Source: Verrucomicrobiota bacterium (lineage in GTDB: Bacteria > Verrucomicrobiota > Verrucomicrobiia > Chthoniobacterales > UBA10450). From it: DNA of 64,000 bases. Of the stretch, positions 28,649 to 38,388 are shown piece by piece. Under the pieces are notes generated by a model. The model was not told the origin of the DNA. It saw only the letters and a program-made list of their open reading frames with translations, and made no database searches. The DNA lies in assembly GCA_003219695.1 (NCBI GenBank), contig QHQA01000154.1:17831-81830 (forward strand). Direction: 5' to 3'. The position numbers were made by a program, and so were the translations under genes. Within the stretch, counting starts at the first letter, position 1, and each line of letters opens with the position of its first letter.

Positions 28649-29791
28649 ATGCATCGTAAGAGCGCCTACATCCTTTTTCTCGCAGTGCTGGGACTGCTTG
28701 TGATCGGCATCGTAATGCTTTTCAGCACCAGCGCGTACGCGCGCGACAGTCATGGCGACGTTTATTTTTTCATCAAACGCCAAGCAACGTGGGTAGGGAT
28801 TGGACTTGTGCTCTGCATTTTCGCCGCGCTGATGGATTACCATTTTTGGCAGCGGACGTGGTGGCTTTGGTTCGCGCTGGCGCTGGGTGCTTTGGTGCTT
28901 TGCTACGTTCCGCACATCGGCCTGCGCATCAACGGATCGCGCCGGTGGATCGGTCTGGGCCCGCTTACCTTTCAGCCATCGGAACTGGGAAAGCTGGCCG
29001 CAATCTTTTTTCTCGCGGCCTGGTTTGCGCGGCGCGAAAAACCGAATGGCAACATTTTTTCTGGGTTCATTCTTCCGCTATCGATCATCAGTCTGCCGGC
29101 TGCGCTTGTGCTGGGCGAAGTCGATCTGGGAACCACGGCTTTGATCGGAGCAACGGCGTTTGTGGTGATGTTCGTCGCCGGCACGAATTTGATATGGCTC
29201 GGGGGCGTAGCGTTGGCGGGGCTGAGCGCTCTTCTGATCATCGCCACTCAAATCTCCGAGCGCATGGGGCGGCTTTCTGCTTTTCTTCACCCGCAAAATT
29301 ACAAGGAGGATGCCGGCTTGCAGCAGATGCAGGCTTTGATTGCCTGGGGCAGCGGCGGAATGGACGGGCTTGGCCTGGGCAATGGCCGGCAGAAGATGCT
29401 TTATCTGCCGTATGCGCACACCGATTTTATTTTTCCCATCATCGGTGAAGAGCTTGGTCTGCGATTTAGTCTGCTGGTGGTTTTTTTATTCGTGGTGATA
29501 ATTGTTTGCGGGATCATGATTGCGCTGCACGCCAGGGACCGTTTTGGGCTGCTGCTGGGTTGCGGCGTTGTTTCGCTCCTGGCCTTGCAGGCTGCGGTCA
29601 ACATCGGCGTGACCACCTCGCTTTTGCCTAACAAAGGGCTGCCACTGCCTTTTATCAGCTATGGAGGGTCGAACTTGGTAGCGTGCATGTTCGGGATCGG
29701 TTTGCTGCTCAACATTTATCGGCAGGGCATTATTGAGCCGCCGCAGGTAAAACACGCTACCATGCACGCCAGAGTAACACGTCGAATTTAG
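28649..29791 (+). CDS. ftsW: Lipid II flippase/glycosyltransferase FtsW (SEDS family)
   Basis: INGSRRWIGLGPLTFQPSELGKLAAIFFLAAWF ... AHTDFIFPIIGEELG ... LPFISYGGSNLVACMFGIGLLLNI. Confidence 0.93.
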   Translation: MHRKSAYILFLAVLGLLVIGIVMLFSTSAYARDSHGDVYFFIKRQATWVGIGLVLCIFAALMDYHFWQRTWWLWFALALGALVLCYVPHIGLRINGSRRWIGLGPLTFQPSELGKLAAIFFLAAWFARREKPNGNIFSGFILPLSIISLPAALVLGEVDLGTTALIGATAFVVMFVAGTNLIWLGGVALAGLSALLIIATQISERMGRLSAFLHPQNYKEDAGLQQMQALIAWGSGGMDGLGLGNGRQKMLYLPYAHTDFIFPIIGEELGLRFSLLVVFLFVVIIVCGIMIALHARDRFGLLLGCGVVSLLALQAAVNIGVTTSLLPNKGLPLPFISYGGSNLVACMFGIGLLLNIYRQGIIEPPQVKHATMHARVTRRI

Positions 29792-29808
29792 TGGAGCAGA
29801 AGTCGAAC

Positions 29809-30906
29809 ATGAATGCCGTGATCGCATGCGGAGGGACCGGCGGACATCTTTTCCCCGGGATCGCCGTAGCGGAAGTGCTGCGCGATCGCGGGCACGAGGT
29901 GATGCTCTTAGTGTCTGAAAAGGAGATTGACGCGCTGGCGCTTTCCGGGCGCACAAATTTCCAAATCGAAAGATTGCCGACCGTCGGGCTGCCTTCGCCG
30001 TTTTCTCCGGCGTTCTTTGGTTTTACGCGCCGCTTTTTGGAAAGCTTGTCACTTTGCCGATCGCTCTATCGCAAGTTCAAGCCTCACGTTGTCCTCGGCA
30101 TGGGCGGATTCACTTCCACCGCGCCGGTGTTGGCCGGACGGATACGGGGCATTGCCACGTTCATTCACGAATCAAACGCTGTGCCGGGCAAAGCGAACCG
30201 GCTGACGGCGCGCATGGTGAACGCGGTTATGCTCGGATTCAAGGAATGCGCGCGCTTTTTTCCAAAAGTGGATACTGAAGTTACCGGCACACCGGTGCGG
30301 ACAGAACTAGTGCATTTGAATCGGGCGGTCGCGCGTCAAAAACTCGGACTGCGAGAGGACGTTCCCACGTTGCTGGTGATGGGCGGCAGTCAGGGCGCGA
30401 GCGGAATTAATCAGGCGCTGATCAGATCGCTGCCATTTTTGCAAGGCGTGCAGCTCCAGGTGATTCATCTTTCCGGCCCGCGAGACGAACGCCTGGTTGC
30501 CGATAACTATCGCCGTGAAAATGTCCCCGCTTACATCGCCGCTTTTTATCATCGAATGGAAGAAGTTTATAGCGCTGCCGATCTGGTTGTCGCGCGAGCA
30601 GGCGCGGCCAGTCTGGCGGAGTTTGCCGCATTTTCATTGCCCGGCATTTTGATCCCATTTCCGTACGCCACTGACGATCATCAAACGCGCAACGCAGAAA
30701 TCTATGCTGGCGCCGAGGCTGCAGTTCTTCTCAAGGAATCAGAGATTTCCGGCGAATTGCTCGCGCGCAAAATTCGCGAGCTGATCGAAAACCCGCAGCT
30801 GATGCAACAAATGGCTACGAATTGTTCGCGCCTGGCGCCGAAAGACGCAGCCGGCCGGGTGGTGAACACGATGGAAAAATACACGACTCATGAACCTCGC
30901 GTCTGA
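29809..30906 (+). CDS. murG: UDP-GlcNAc--MurNAc-pentapeptide-PP-undecaprenol GlcNAc transferase
   Basis: MNAVIACGGTGGHLFPGIAVAEVL, VLGMGGFTSTAPVLAGR, HESNAVPGKANR. Confidence 0.95.
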   Translation: MNAVIACGGTGGHLFPGIAVAEVLRDRGHEVMLLVSEKEIDALALSGRTNFQIERLPTVGLPSPFSPAFFGFTRRFLESLSLCRSLYRKFKPHVVLGMGGFTSTAPVLAGRIRGIATFIHESNAVPGKANRLTARMVNAVMLGFKECARFFPKVDTEVTGTPVRTELVHLNRAVARQKLGLREDVPTLLVMGGSQGASGINQALIRSLPFLQGVQLQVIHLSGPRDERLVADNYRRENVPAYIAAFYHRMEEVYSAADLVVARAGAASLAEFAAFSLPGILIPFPYATDDHQTRNAEIYAGAEAAVLLKESEISGELLARKIRELIENPQLMQQMATNCSRLAPKDAAGRVVNTMEKYTTHEPRV

Positions 30907-33244
30907 AGAAACCGCCGCGCCCGCGGAGGTTGATCGCGAAGAATTTGGGAGCTGCACTGTGTCGCTTGATCTGCCGCGGTTCCTGACTCGTGAGCAGCAT
31001 CGGATCCATCTCGTTGGTGTGGCGGGAAGCGGCATGAGTGGTCTCGCCGCGCTGTTAATCGAGCTCGGACATGCAGTGAGCGGCTCAGACAAGGTCAGTA
31101 CGACCGAGACGGAGCGATTGCAGCGGCTCGGCCTGCGGTTCCATGGGCAGCATCGCCCGCAGCATGCTGACGCCGCGGAGCTGGTTGTTTTTTCCTCCGC
31201 AATCAAAAGCGATAATCCAATTCTCGTGAGCGCGCGTGATTTGGGAAAACCGCTCGTCCGCCGGGCGGAAGCGCTGGCGGCAATCATGCGCGAGAAGCGC
31301 GGCATTGTCATCGCGGGAATGCACGGCAAAACAACCAGCTCAGCAATGACCGCCCACGTCTTGCGCGAAGGCGGACTGCATCCCTCGCATTATGTCGGCG
31401 CCGAAATTCCGATTCTCGGAACCAACGCGCACTGGGACGCGCGCGGCGAATATTTCGTGGCCGAAGGCGACGAAAGCGACGGCACGCTACGTTGTTTTCA
31501 TCCCGAGCACTCCCTCATTCTGAACATCGAGGAAGAGCATCTCGATTTTTATCCCGATCTTGCGGCGATCGAAAAAGTCTTTGCACAACTGATCGACCAA
31601 ACGCGTGGAACCGTCCTCTATAACGTTGATGATTCCAACACCGCGCGATTATGTGCGAAGCGCAACCGCGCCGTTTCCTACGGATTTTCCGAACAGGCCG
31701 ATTACCGCGGCGGCGAAATCGAGTTGCGGGATTTTGCTTCGTCTTTTTGCGTGTATCGGCGCGGCGGAAAACTCGGACAAACGAGTCTCAACGTTCCCGG
31801 AGAACACAATGTGCACAACGCTCTTGGGGTGATTGCGCTTGCTTCAGAGCTGGGAATTCCGTTCGAAAAAGTCGCGGTTTGCCTTCGCAGATTTGAACAC
31901 GCGCGTCGCCGGTTTGAGATCAAATATGCAAGTGATCGGTTTTTGCTTGTCGATGATTACGCCCATCACCCGACGGAAATCCGCGCCACGCTCAAGACGG
32001 CGAAAGCGATTCAGCGCCGGCGCCTGGTGACGATGTTTCAGCCCCACCGCTTTTCACGAACCAAAGCGATGTGCCGCGAATTTGGCAGCGCGTTCGACGA
32101 CGCCGACCGGGTCGTGATCGCGGATGTGTATCCTGCCAGCGAAACGCCGATTCCTGGAATCAGCGGCCAGACGATTGTCGACGAGGTCGCGGGACACGGG
32201 CATCACAGCGTCAGTTATCAGCCGCGTCTGGAATGGGTGCATCGCGACGTGGGGAACATGCTGGAGTCCGGGGATCTCGTTTTGAGCTTGGGCGCCGGCA
32301 ATATCCACGAGCAATTGGAGATTCTCGCTGCTGATCTGGTGATCGCAGAGAAATTAAGGGTAATCGTGGGCGAGGCGGGTGAAGTCCGGCTTTACGAGCC
32401 GCTCTCGAAGCATACCACGCTCCGCGTAGGCGGCCCGGCGCAATTTTGGGTCGAGCCACGCACCGAGAAGGCCTTCGCGGAACTCATTCGCTTTTGCCGG
32501 AGTGAAAACCTGTCGCTTTTCGCAATGGGTCGCGGGTCGAATCTTTTTGTTCGGGATGGCGGCATCCGCGGCGTGGTGGTTCATCCGTGGGGCGGCGATT
32601 TCGGCAAAATCGAAATCAACGGCTGCGAGATTACCGCGGGCGCAGGCGTGAAGTTGCGGGAAATCGCTTATGCGGCGCGCGCGGCAAATCTCGGCGGTCT
32701 CGAATGGATGGAGGGAATCCCGGGCGCAGTCGGCGGCGGGTTGCGCATGAACGCCGGTGCGATGGGCGCGCAGACGTTCGAGAGTGTGACGCGCATTCGT
32801 TATCTCGATGCGGAAGGAAATCCGCATGTCAAAAATCGAGATGAGCTTGAGGTTTTTTATCGCCGATTTCCGTTGCTTGAGAAAAATTTTGCGATCTCGG
32901 CGACATTCCGCGCACAGCCGGCCGAGCGCACGGAAATCGATCGCCGGTTGCGCGAATCACAGGAGAAACGCCGCACTACACAGCCAATCGCCAAGAGCGC
33001 AGGCTGCATTTTCAAAAATCCGGTAAGCATTCCGGCCGGAAAACTGGTGGATGAATTGGGACTGAAAAACTCAAGCGTCGGAAAGGCGCGCGTGTCGGAA
33101 GTCCACGGCAATTTCATTGTAAACGATGGCGGCGCGACCGCGGCAGAGATGCTCGAGCTGATCGAAATGATCAAGGCAACGGCGCGGAAAAAGCGCGGAA
33201 TCGAATTGGAGACCGAAGTGGAAATCGTGGGAGAACCGGAATGA
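30890..33244 (+). CDS. murC/murB: Fused UDP-N-acetylmuramate--L-alanine ligase / UDP-N-acetylenolpyruvoylglucosamine reductase
   Basis: MurC half: HLVGVAGSGMSGLAALLIELGHAVSGSD, VIAGMHGKTTSSAMTAHVL, VDDYAHHPTEI; MurB half: LSKHTTLRVGGPAQFWVEP, GRGSNLFVRDGGIRGVVVH, KSAGCIFKNP; one uninterrupted 784-aa ORF. Confidence 0.95.
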   Translation: MNLASEETAAPAEVDREEFGSCTVSLDLPRFLTREQHRIHLVGVAGSGMSGLAALLIELGHAVSGSDKVSTTETERLQRLGLRFHGQHRPQHADAAELVVFSSAIKSDNPILVSARDLGKPLVRRAEALAAIMREKRGIVIAGMHGKTTSSAMTAHVLREGGLHPSHYVGAEIPILGTNAHWDARGEYFVAEGDESDGTLRCFHPEHSLILNIEEEHLDFYPDLAAIEKVFAQLIDQTRGTVLYNVDDSNTARLCAKRNRAVSYGFSEQADYRGGEIELRDFASSFCVYRRGGKLGQTSLNVPGEHNVHNALGVIALASELGIPFEKVAVCLRRFEHARRRFEIKYASDRFLLVDDYAHHPTEIRATLKTAKAIQRRRLVTMFQPHRFSRTKAMCREFGSAFDDADRVVIADVYPASETPIPGISGQTIVDEVAGHGHHSVSYQPRLEWVHRDVGNMLESGDLVLSLGAGNIHEQLEILAADLVIAEKLRVIVGEAGEVRLYEPLSKHTTLRVGGPAQFWVEPRTEKAFAELIRFCRSENLSLFAMGRGSNLFVRDGGIRGVVVHPWGGDFGKIEINGCEITAGAGVKLREIAYAARAANLGGLEWMEGIPGAVGGGLRMNAGAMGAQTFESVTRIRYLDAEGNPHVKNRDELEVFYRRFPLLEKNFAISATFRAQPAERTEIDRRLRESQEKRRTTQPIAKSAGCIFKNPVSIPAGKLVDELGLKNSSVGKARVSEVHGNFIVNDGGATAAEMLELIEMIKATARKKRGIELETEVEIVGEPE

Positions 33245-33272
33245 AAAACACTCGCCGTCACGGAATCGAGGC

Positions 33273-34202
33273 ATGACAAATTTGCCAAAGAAAATCGCGG
33301 TCTTGATGGGAGGCCCCGGCTCCGAGCGCGAGGTTTCGCTCGCAACGGGGCGCGGAGTGTCGAAGGCGCTCGGCTCGTTAGGCGCGGCGGTGGTGGAAGT
33401 CGATGTGCGAGATGAGGACTTCCAATTACCCAACGATGTCGAGCTCGCGTTCATTACCATTCACGGCACGTTCGGCGAGGACGGCCGACTCCAGCGAATT
33501 TTGGAACGCCGCGGCATCGCTTACACCGGTGAAGGCGTGATTGGAAGCGAGACCGCTTTCGATAAAATTCGGTCGAAACAAAAATTTCAGGAACACGGCG
33601 TATCGACTCCGCCGTGGGAAGTGATTCATCCCGGGCAGCAACCAACGCTTCCGTTACCGATCGTCGTGAAGCCGCCACGCGAAGGATCAACGGTCGGCGT
33701 CGTGATCGTGAAGAGTGAAAACGAAATCGAATCTGCGATTGCCGAAGCCGCAAAGTACGGCCGCGAATTGTTAATAGAAAAATTCGTGCTTGGCCGGGAA
33801 TTGACGATAGGTATCCTCGGTGACAACGCCTTGGCCATTCTCGAAATAATTCCCAAGGGCGGCTTTTACGATTTCCACAACAAGTATCCCTTTCTCAATC
33901 CGCAGGCGGGCGGCGGAGCAGAGCATGTCTGTCCGGCAAAAATCGATGCCGCGAGAACAAAGGAGATTCAGGACCTGGCGCTGCGCGCATTTCAGGCAGC
34001 CGGTCTTCAGGTGTACGGGCGCGTGGACGCGATTTTGTCCGAGGACGGGCAGCCGTTCATTCTGGAGATTAACACTATTCCTGGAATGACCGAGGCAAGC
34101 CTGCTGCCCGAGGCTGCTGCGGCAGCCGGCATTGGCTACCCTGATCTTTGCGCCCGGATCATCGCGCTTTCCCGCGCCAGAACAGAAGGAAGCCGGCGAT
34201 GA
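33273..34202 (+). CDS. ddl: D-alanine--D-alanine ligase
   Basis: KKIAVLMGGPGSEREVSLATGRGVSKAL, IHGTFGEDGRLQRILERRGIAYTG, FILEINTIPGMTEASLLPEAAAAAGI. Confidence 0.95.
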   Translation: MTNLPKKIAVLMGGPGSEREVSLATGRGVSKALGSLGAAVVEVDVRDEDFQLPNDVELAFITIHGTFGEDGRLQRILERRGIAYTGEGVIGSETAFDKIRSKQKFQEHGVSTPPWEVIHPGQQPTLPLPIVVKPPREGSTVGVVIVKSENEIESAIAEAAKYGRELLIEKFVLGRELTIGILGDNALAILEIIPKGGFYDFHNKYPFLNPQAGGGAEHVCPAKIDAARTKEIQDLALRAFQAAGLQVYGRVDAILSEDGQPFILEINTIPGMTEASLLPEAAAAAGIGYPDLCARIIALSRARTEGSRR

Positions 34203-35266
34203 GTTTTGGCCAAAGAACTTCCCGTGCGCGCAATCGGCGAGCCTCCAATGTGCATCGCCGGCGTCAGCAGCATCTGCTGGACGTGAAGGTCCGCTCGCGC
34301 AGGGCGACGCAGCATCGCATCCGAAGGGTGATGGGTGTTCTCTCCAGAATGGTTCTGCCCGCGGCGTTGTTGGCCGCCGTTTACACGGGCGGGCGCGAGG
34401 CTGCGCGGCGCCTCTTCTTCGAGAATCCAGATTATCAACTGAAGACAATCGAATTGCAGACCGACGGCACGCTGCAACGTGACCAGGTGTTAAAAGCGGC
34501 CAATCTTCACGAGGGCGACAACATTTTCAGTGTGAACCTCGCGCGTGTGCACGATCACATCCAACAGCTGCCTCAGACCGACGAAGTTCAAGTGGTGCGC
34601 AAGTTGCCGGGCGAAATCGATATTCGCATTGTGGAACGAAAGCCGGTCGCCTGGATCACCAGCGAAAAAGAAATTTCCGATCCATTTGCGTCGGACGCTG
34701 CGTTTTTAGTTGGCCCGCGGGGTGTTTTGATGCAAGAAAAGAAGTTGTTGCCCGAATACCTGGGACTGCCGCTGATTGTGGGATGCCGGAGCGAATCGCT
34801 CGAGGCGGGAAAAGTCGTCGAATCGCTTGAAGCAAAAACAGCGCTGGAATTGCTGCGTCTATGCGCGCGCAGCCTTTTGCAAACGCGCTTTCAGATTCGC
34901 GAGATCGACGTGTCGAACGGTTATTGCCTGCTGGTGACGGACAAAAATCACGCGCGCGTAACGTTTGGATTTAACGATCTGCCAACACAATTGCGGCGCC
35001 TGGAACAATTTCTTAGTTATTGCGATGATACAAAACAGGAGCTCGGCACAGTAAACCTGCTGGTGCAACGAAACATTCCAGTGACTTTCGCCCAGCCCCC
35101 GGCGGCGATCATTAACGATACCATCGAGCCGGCTGTGGAGCCGCGGATCATGAAGGCAATCCCAGTGCATGCGCCTGATCAAGGCGCGCCGCCTGCCCGC
35201 AAATCACGCGCCGGTTCCACGCCGTTTCCCAAGGCAATTCCCAGCAAACAAAAGAAAACGGGTTAG
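34199..35266 (+). CDS. ftsQ: FtsQ/DivIB cell division protein (POTRA domain)
   Basis: Basic N-terminus, one TM, POTRA-like YQLKTIELQTDGTLQRDQVLKAANLHEGDNIFSVNLARVHDHIQQLPQTDEVQVVRKLPGEIDIRIVERKPVAW; ATGA overlap with ddl. Confidence 0.85.
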   Translation: MSFGQRTSRARNRRASNVHRRRQQHLLDVKVRSRRATQHRIRRVMGVLSRMVLPAALLAAVYTGGREAARRLFFENPDYQLKTIELQTDGTLQRDQVLKAANLHEGDNIFSVNLARVHDHIQQLPQTDEVQVVRKLPGEIDIRIVERKPVAWITSEKEISDPFASDAAFLVGPRGVLMQEKKLLPEYLGLPLIVGCRSESLEAGKVVESLEAKTALELLRLCARSLLQTRFQIREIDVSNGYCLLVTDKNHARVTFGFNDLPTQLRRLEQFLSYCDDTKQELGTVNLLVQRNIPVTFAQPPAAIINDTIEPAVEPRIMKAIPVHAPDQGAPPARKSRAGSTPFPKAIPSKQKKTG

Positions 35267-35271
35267 CAACG

Positions 35272-36480
35272 ATGGCGAACAACAACTTGATGGTTGGTCT
35301 TGAGATTGGCACCTCGAAAATCTGCGTGGTTGTCGGCGAAGGCCGCACCGATGGCACGCTCAAAATCCTCGGGGTCGGCCAGGCGCCATCGCGCGGCGTC
35401 CGCAAAGGGGAGATCGTCGATTTTGAAACTGCCATGAAATGCGTGCACGAAGCGGTGGTCGATGCAGAACAGAAAAGCGATGTCATGATCCGGAGCGTTT
35501 ACGTTGCCGTCGCCGGATCGCATCTGCAAAGTTTTAACAATCGCGGATGCGTCATTCTTCCCGAGGACCGCGATGAAATTGATGAGCAGGATGTCGAAGA
35601 CGTAAAAATCAATGCGCGCGAGGTGAGCATTCCAGCGCAGAACGCATTCCTTCATTCTCTCATTCAACATTATCACGTCGATGGGCAAGAGGGCGTGCTG
35701 AGTCCGGCGGGCATGTTCGGCCAAAAACTGGAAGCCGATTTTCACATCATTCACGGTGTGCGCACGCGCATTCAAAACACGATTCGATGTGTGAAGGAAC
35801 TGCCGCTGGACGTGGAAGATGTTGTTTTCAGCGGGCTGGCCTCTGCGCAGGTGGTGCTCACGCAGCATCAAAAGGATCTCGGCGCGCTGGTAATCGATAT
35901 GGGCGGCGGCACCACCGATTATGTCTTGTACGCAGACGGCGCGGTGAGACAAAGCGGTTGCCTCGCCGTGGGCGGAGACCACATCACCAACGATATCTCC
36001 ATGGGTCTGCGCATCCCGATGGCGCGCGCGGAGAAACTAAAGATCGAAGAGGGCAGCTGCATCCTCGGCAATTGTCTCCCGGGCGAAATGATTTTGCTCA
36101 AGGACGATTCCGGTTTTGCCGGTAAAGAGATCGAGCGTGAGACGCTGAACACGATCATTTACCTGCGACTGCGCGAAGCGCTCGAGCTGCTCAAACGCAG
36201 GCTGGACGAGGAAACGTATCTCAACTATGTCGGCGCTGGCATTTTCATCACTGGCGGATGCAGTCTTCTCAATGGCATCGATCATCTCGCCTCGGAGATT
36301 TTCGAACTGCCTGCATACCTGGCGCACGCGCAGAGCACGTCGGGCATCACCTCTGCGGTGGAAAACCCTCAGTTCGCCACAGTGATCGGCTTGGTCAAGT
36401 TCGCGCAGGTGATGCACTCGGATCGGCCGCCACGCGGCTTGGGCCGCATCTTTGGAAAGCTTTTAGGCGGAATGCGATGA
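35272..36480 (+). CDS. ftsA: Cell division protein FtsA
   Basis: VGLEIGTSKICVVVGEG, LGALVIDMGGGTTDYVLYADGAV, ITGGCSLLNGIDHLASEIFELPA. Confidence 0.95.
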   Translation: MANNNLMVGLEIGTSKICVVVGEGRTDGTLKILGVGQAPSRGVRKGEIVDFETAMKCVHEAVVDAEQKSDVMIRSVYVAVAGSHLQSFNNRGCVILPEDRDEIDEQDVEDVKINAREVSIPAQNAFLHSLIQHYHVDGQEGVLSPAGMFGQKLEADFHIIHGVRTRIQNTIRCVKELPLDVEDVVFSGLASAQVVLTQHQKDLGALVIDMGGGTTDYVLYADGAVRQSGCLAVGGDHITNDISMGLRIPMARAEKLKIEEGSCILGNCLPGEMILLKDDSGFAGKEIERETLNTIIYLRLREALELLKRRLDEETYLNYVGAGIFITGGCSLLNGIDHLASEIFELPAYLAHAQSTSGITSAVENPQFATVIGLVKFAQVMHSDRPPRGLGRIFGKLLGGMR

Positions 36481-36845
36481 AGGCGAAGCGCCAAGCCCCA
36501 ACATCCAAGCTCCAGAGAAATTCCAAGCATCAACATCCGAAAAGCGCAAAATCACGCCGCGTGGGCTTTGAGTATTCGGACGCTGCTGACAAAACATGGG
36601 TTTTAAAAGAAGAGAGTCCAGACAGAGAACAAGCACCTAAACATCCATTCGATTTAGAAGAGCGCACGGCGCGGTTTGGCGAAACAATGGTGCGCTTTTC
36701 GAGAAGCTCCAACGTCCAGAATAATATCAGGAGATCAAGACGTGGTGGGCCAATGATTTGGAAATTTGGGCTTCGCGATTCTCTGGATGTTGGAGATTGG
36801 AGCTTGGTGGTTAGTAATCGCAGTAGCAGTAACACAGCGCGCTAA
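36477..36845 (+). pseudogene. Remnant of four-helix-bundle (23S rRNA intervening-sequence protein family) gene within P3 inverted-repeat element
   Basis: HPFDLEERTARFGETMVRFSRS resembles the N-terminus of PF05635-type four-helix-bundle proteins; flanks are repeat-derived (SKLQRNSKHQHP / WKFGLRDSLDVGDWSLVV). Confidence 0.6.
36485..36818. mobile_element. Putative degenerate element with P3 terminal inverted repeats (CCAAGCTCCA...AGAGAA / TTCTCTGGATGTTGGAGATTGGAGCTTGG)
   Basis: Left arm ccaagccccaacatccaagctccagagaaattcc, right arm gattctctggatgttggagattggagcttggtgg; arms also present at 52496-52618. Confidence 0.55.
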
Positions 36846-36857
36846 AGAAGTAAGAAC

Positions 36858-38258
36858 ATGATTCAGCTTAATAAAAATTACACTCTCCCTGATCGTTTGG
36901 CAGACTTTATTCCGATAAAAATTGTAAGCGTCGGCGGCGCCGGGTTGAATGCGCTCGACCGCATCGTGCTCGATGGCCTCGAGAGAGCGGACGTGGTTGC
37001 AATCAATACTGACGTGCAATCCCTCACCAGTGCCGTAGCACCCCATAAAGTACAGCTCGGGCGAAGTGTCACCCGCGGTTTGGGCGCAGGAGGCGATCCG
37101 GAACTTGGTTATGAGGCAGCCGTGGAATCGGCTGAAGAAATTCGCCAGGCGCTCGCCGATGCGCGGGCGATTTTCGTTTGTGCCGGACTCGGTGGCGGCA
37201 CCGGCTCGGGTGCGACGCCCTACGTAGCGCAACTGGCCCGCGAAGCCGGCGCGCTGGTGATTGCTTTTGTCACTCTTCCATTCGCATTTGAGGGAAGACG
37301 CCGCAACGCGCAGGCGCGAGAGGCGCTGGCACGGCTCAACGAAGTTGTCCACGCGGTGATCTGTTTCGAGAACGATCGAATGGGCGAACTGACCCCGCCA
37401 CACGCCGGAATTCATCAAGCCTTTGCCATGGCCGATATCACGATCAGCCAGAGCGTCCGCTCGATCGTGAGCCTGATTCAGCGGCCGGGATTCATTCGCA
37501 TCGGTTTCGACGATTTACTTTCGGCGCTGCGCTCCCGCAACGGCCGCTGCTTGTTTGGCTATGGCGAATCCGATTCGGACAATCGCGCGCATGAGGCTCT
37601 GACGCAGGCGCTCAAAAATCCCCTAATGGATCGCGGCCGGATACTCTCGGATGCGACAAACGTGCTGGTGCAGGTGGCAGGCGGGCCTGGCATGACGCTC
37701 TCTGAGGTCGAAATCCTCATGCGGGAACTGTGCCGTCACGTGAGCGATCAAACGCAGATTCTCTTCGGCGCCGCCGTGGACGGACGACTGGGAGACCGAT
37801 TGAGCGTGACCATCATCAGTTCGCTCGCCGCGGAAGAGGAGTCAGTTTCAAGGCCTCGGGAGCCTGGCATATCAAGCAGCGCGTCAGCAGCACCGGCAGT
37901 TATGGAGCAGCACGAGCCTATTCAAGCAAAGATTGAGATCCAACCCGAAGAGATTGTCATCGAACCCGCGCCGCCCGAGGAAGACACTCCATTTGAAGAG
38001 CCGGCTATGGCCGAAGCGCCACCGGCCGCAATACCCCCGCAGGGCATACCGAAGCACGTCATGAGCAGGGCACCGGAGAAATCGTTTGCGGGAAACGAGG
38101 AAAAAGCACCGGCTGAGAAATCTGTTCAGGCGAAACAGGAAATCTTGCAGTTCGAACCGGTGACGCGCGGCCGCTTTGAAAAAAGCGAGCCGACCATCGT
38201 CGAAGGTGAAGACCTCGATGTGCCGACGTTTCTGCGAAAAAACATCAAGGTGAAGTAA
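36858..38258 (+). CDS. ftsZ: Cell division protein FtsZ
   Basis: IVSVGGAGLNALDRI, AGLGGGTGSGATPYVAQLAREAGALVIAFVTLPFAFEGRRR, C-terminal DVPTFLRKNIKVK. Confidence 0.93.
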   Translation: MIQLNKNYTLPDRLADFIPIKIVSVGGAGLNALDRIVLDGLERADVVAINTDVQSLTSAVAPHKVQLGRSVTRGLGAGGDPELGYEAAVESAEEIRQALADARAIFVCAGLGGGTGSGATPYVAQLAREAGALVIAFVTLPFAFEGRRRNAQAREALARLNEVVHAVICFENDRMGELTPPHAGIHQAFAMADITISQSVRSIVSLIQRPGFIRIGFDDLLSALRSRNGRCLFGYGESDSDNRAHEALTQALKNPLMDRGRILSDATNVLVQVAGGPGMTLSEVEILMRELCRHVSDQTQILFGAAVDGRLGDRLSVTIISSLAAEEESVSRPREPGISSSASAAPAVMEQHEPIQAKIEIQPEEIVIEPAPPEEDTPFEEPAMAEAPPAAIPPQGIPKHVMSRAPEKSFAGNEEKAPAEKSVQAKQEILQFEPVTRGRFEKSEPTIVEGEDLDVPTFLRKNIKVK

Positions 38259-38263
38259 CTCAG

Positions 38264-38388
38264 GCATCTTGTCCGCCAGTCGGACGGACTCGTCCGTAGG
38301 CGAGCCTGACACGTCGAGCAGGCTTCCAGCCTGCGTCTCCTGCGGGCAGGATGCCCGCTTGACAGGACAGGCTGGAAGCCTGTGTTAC
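38264..38388. repeat. Palindromic elements (family P5-related) downstream of ftsZ
   Basis: gcaggcttccagcctgcgtctcctgcgggcaggatgcccgcttgacaggacaggctggaagcctgtgtt, preceded by gtccgccagtcggacggactcgtccgtaggcg. Confidence 0.75.
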
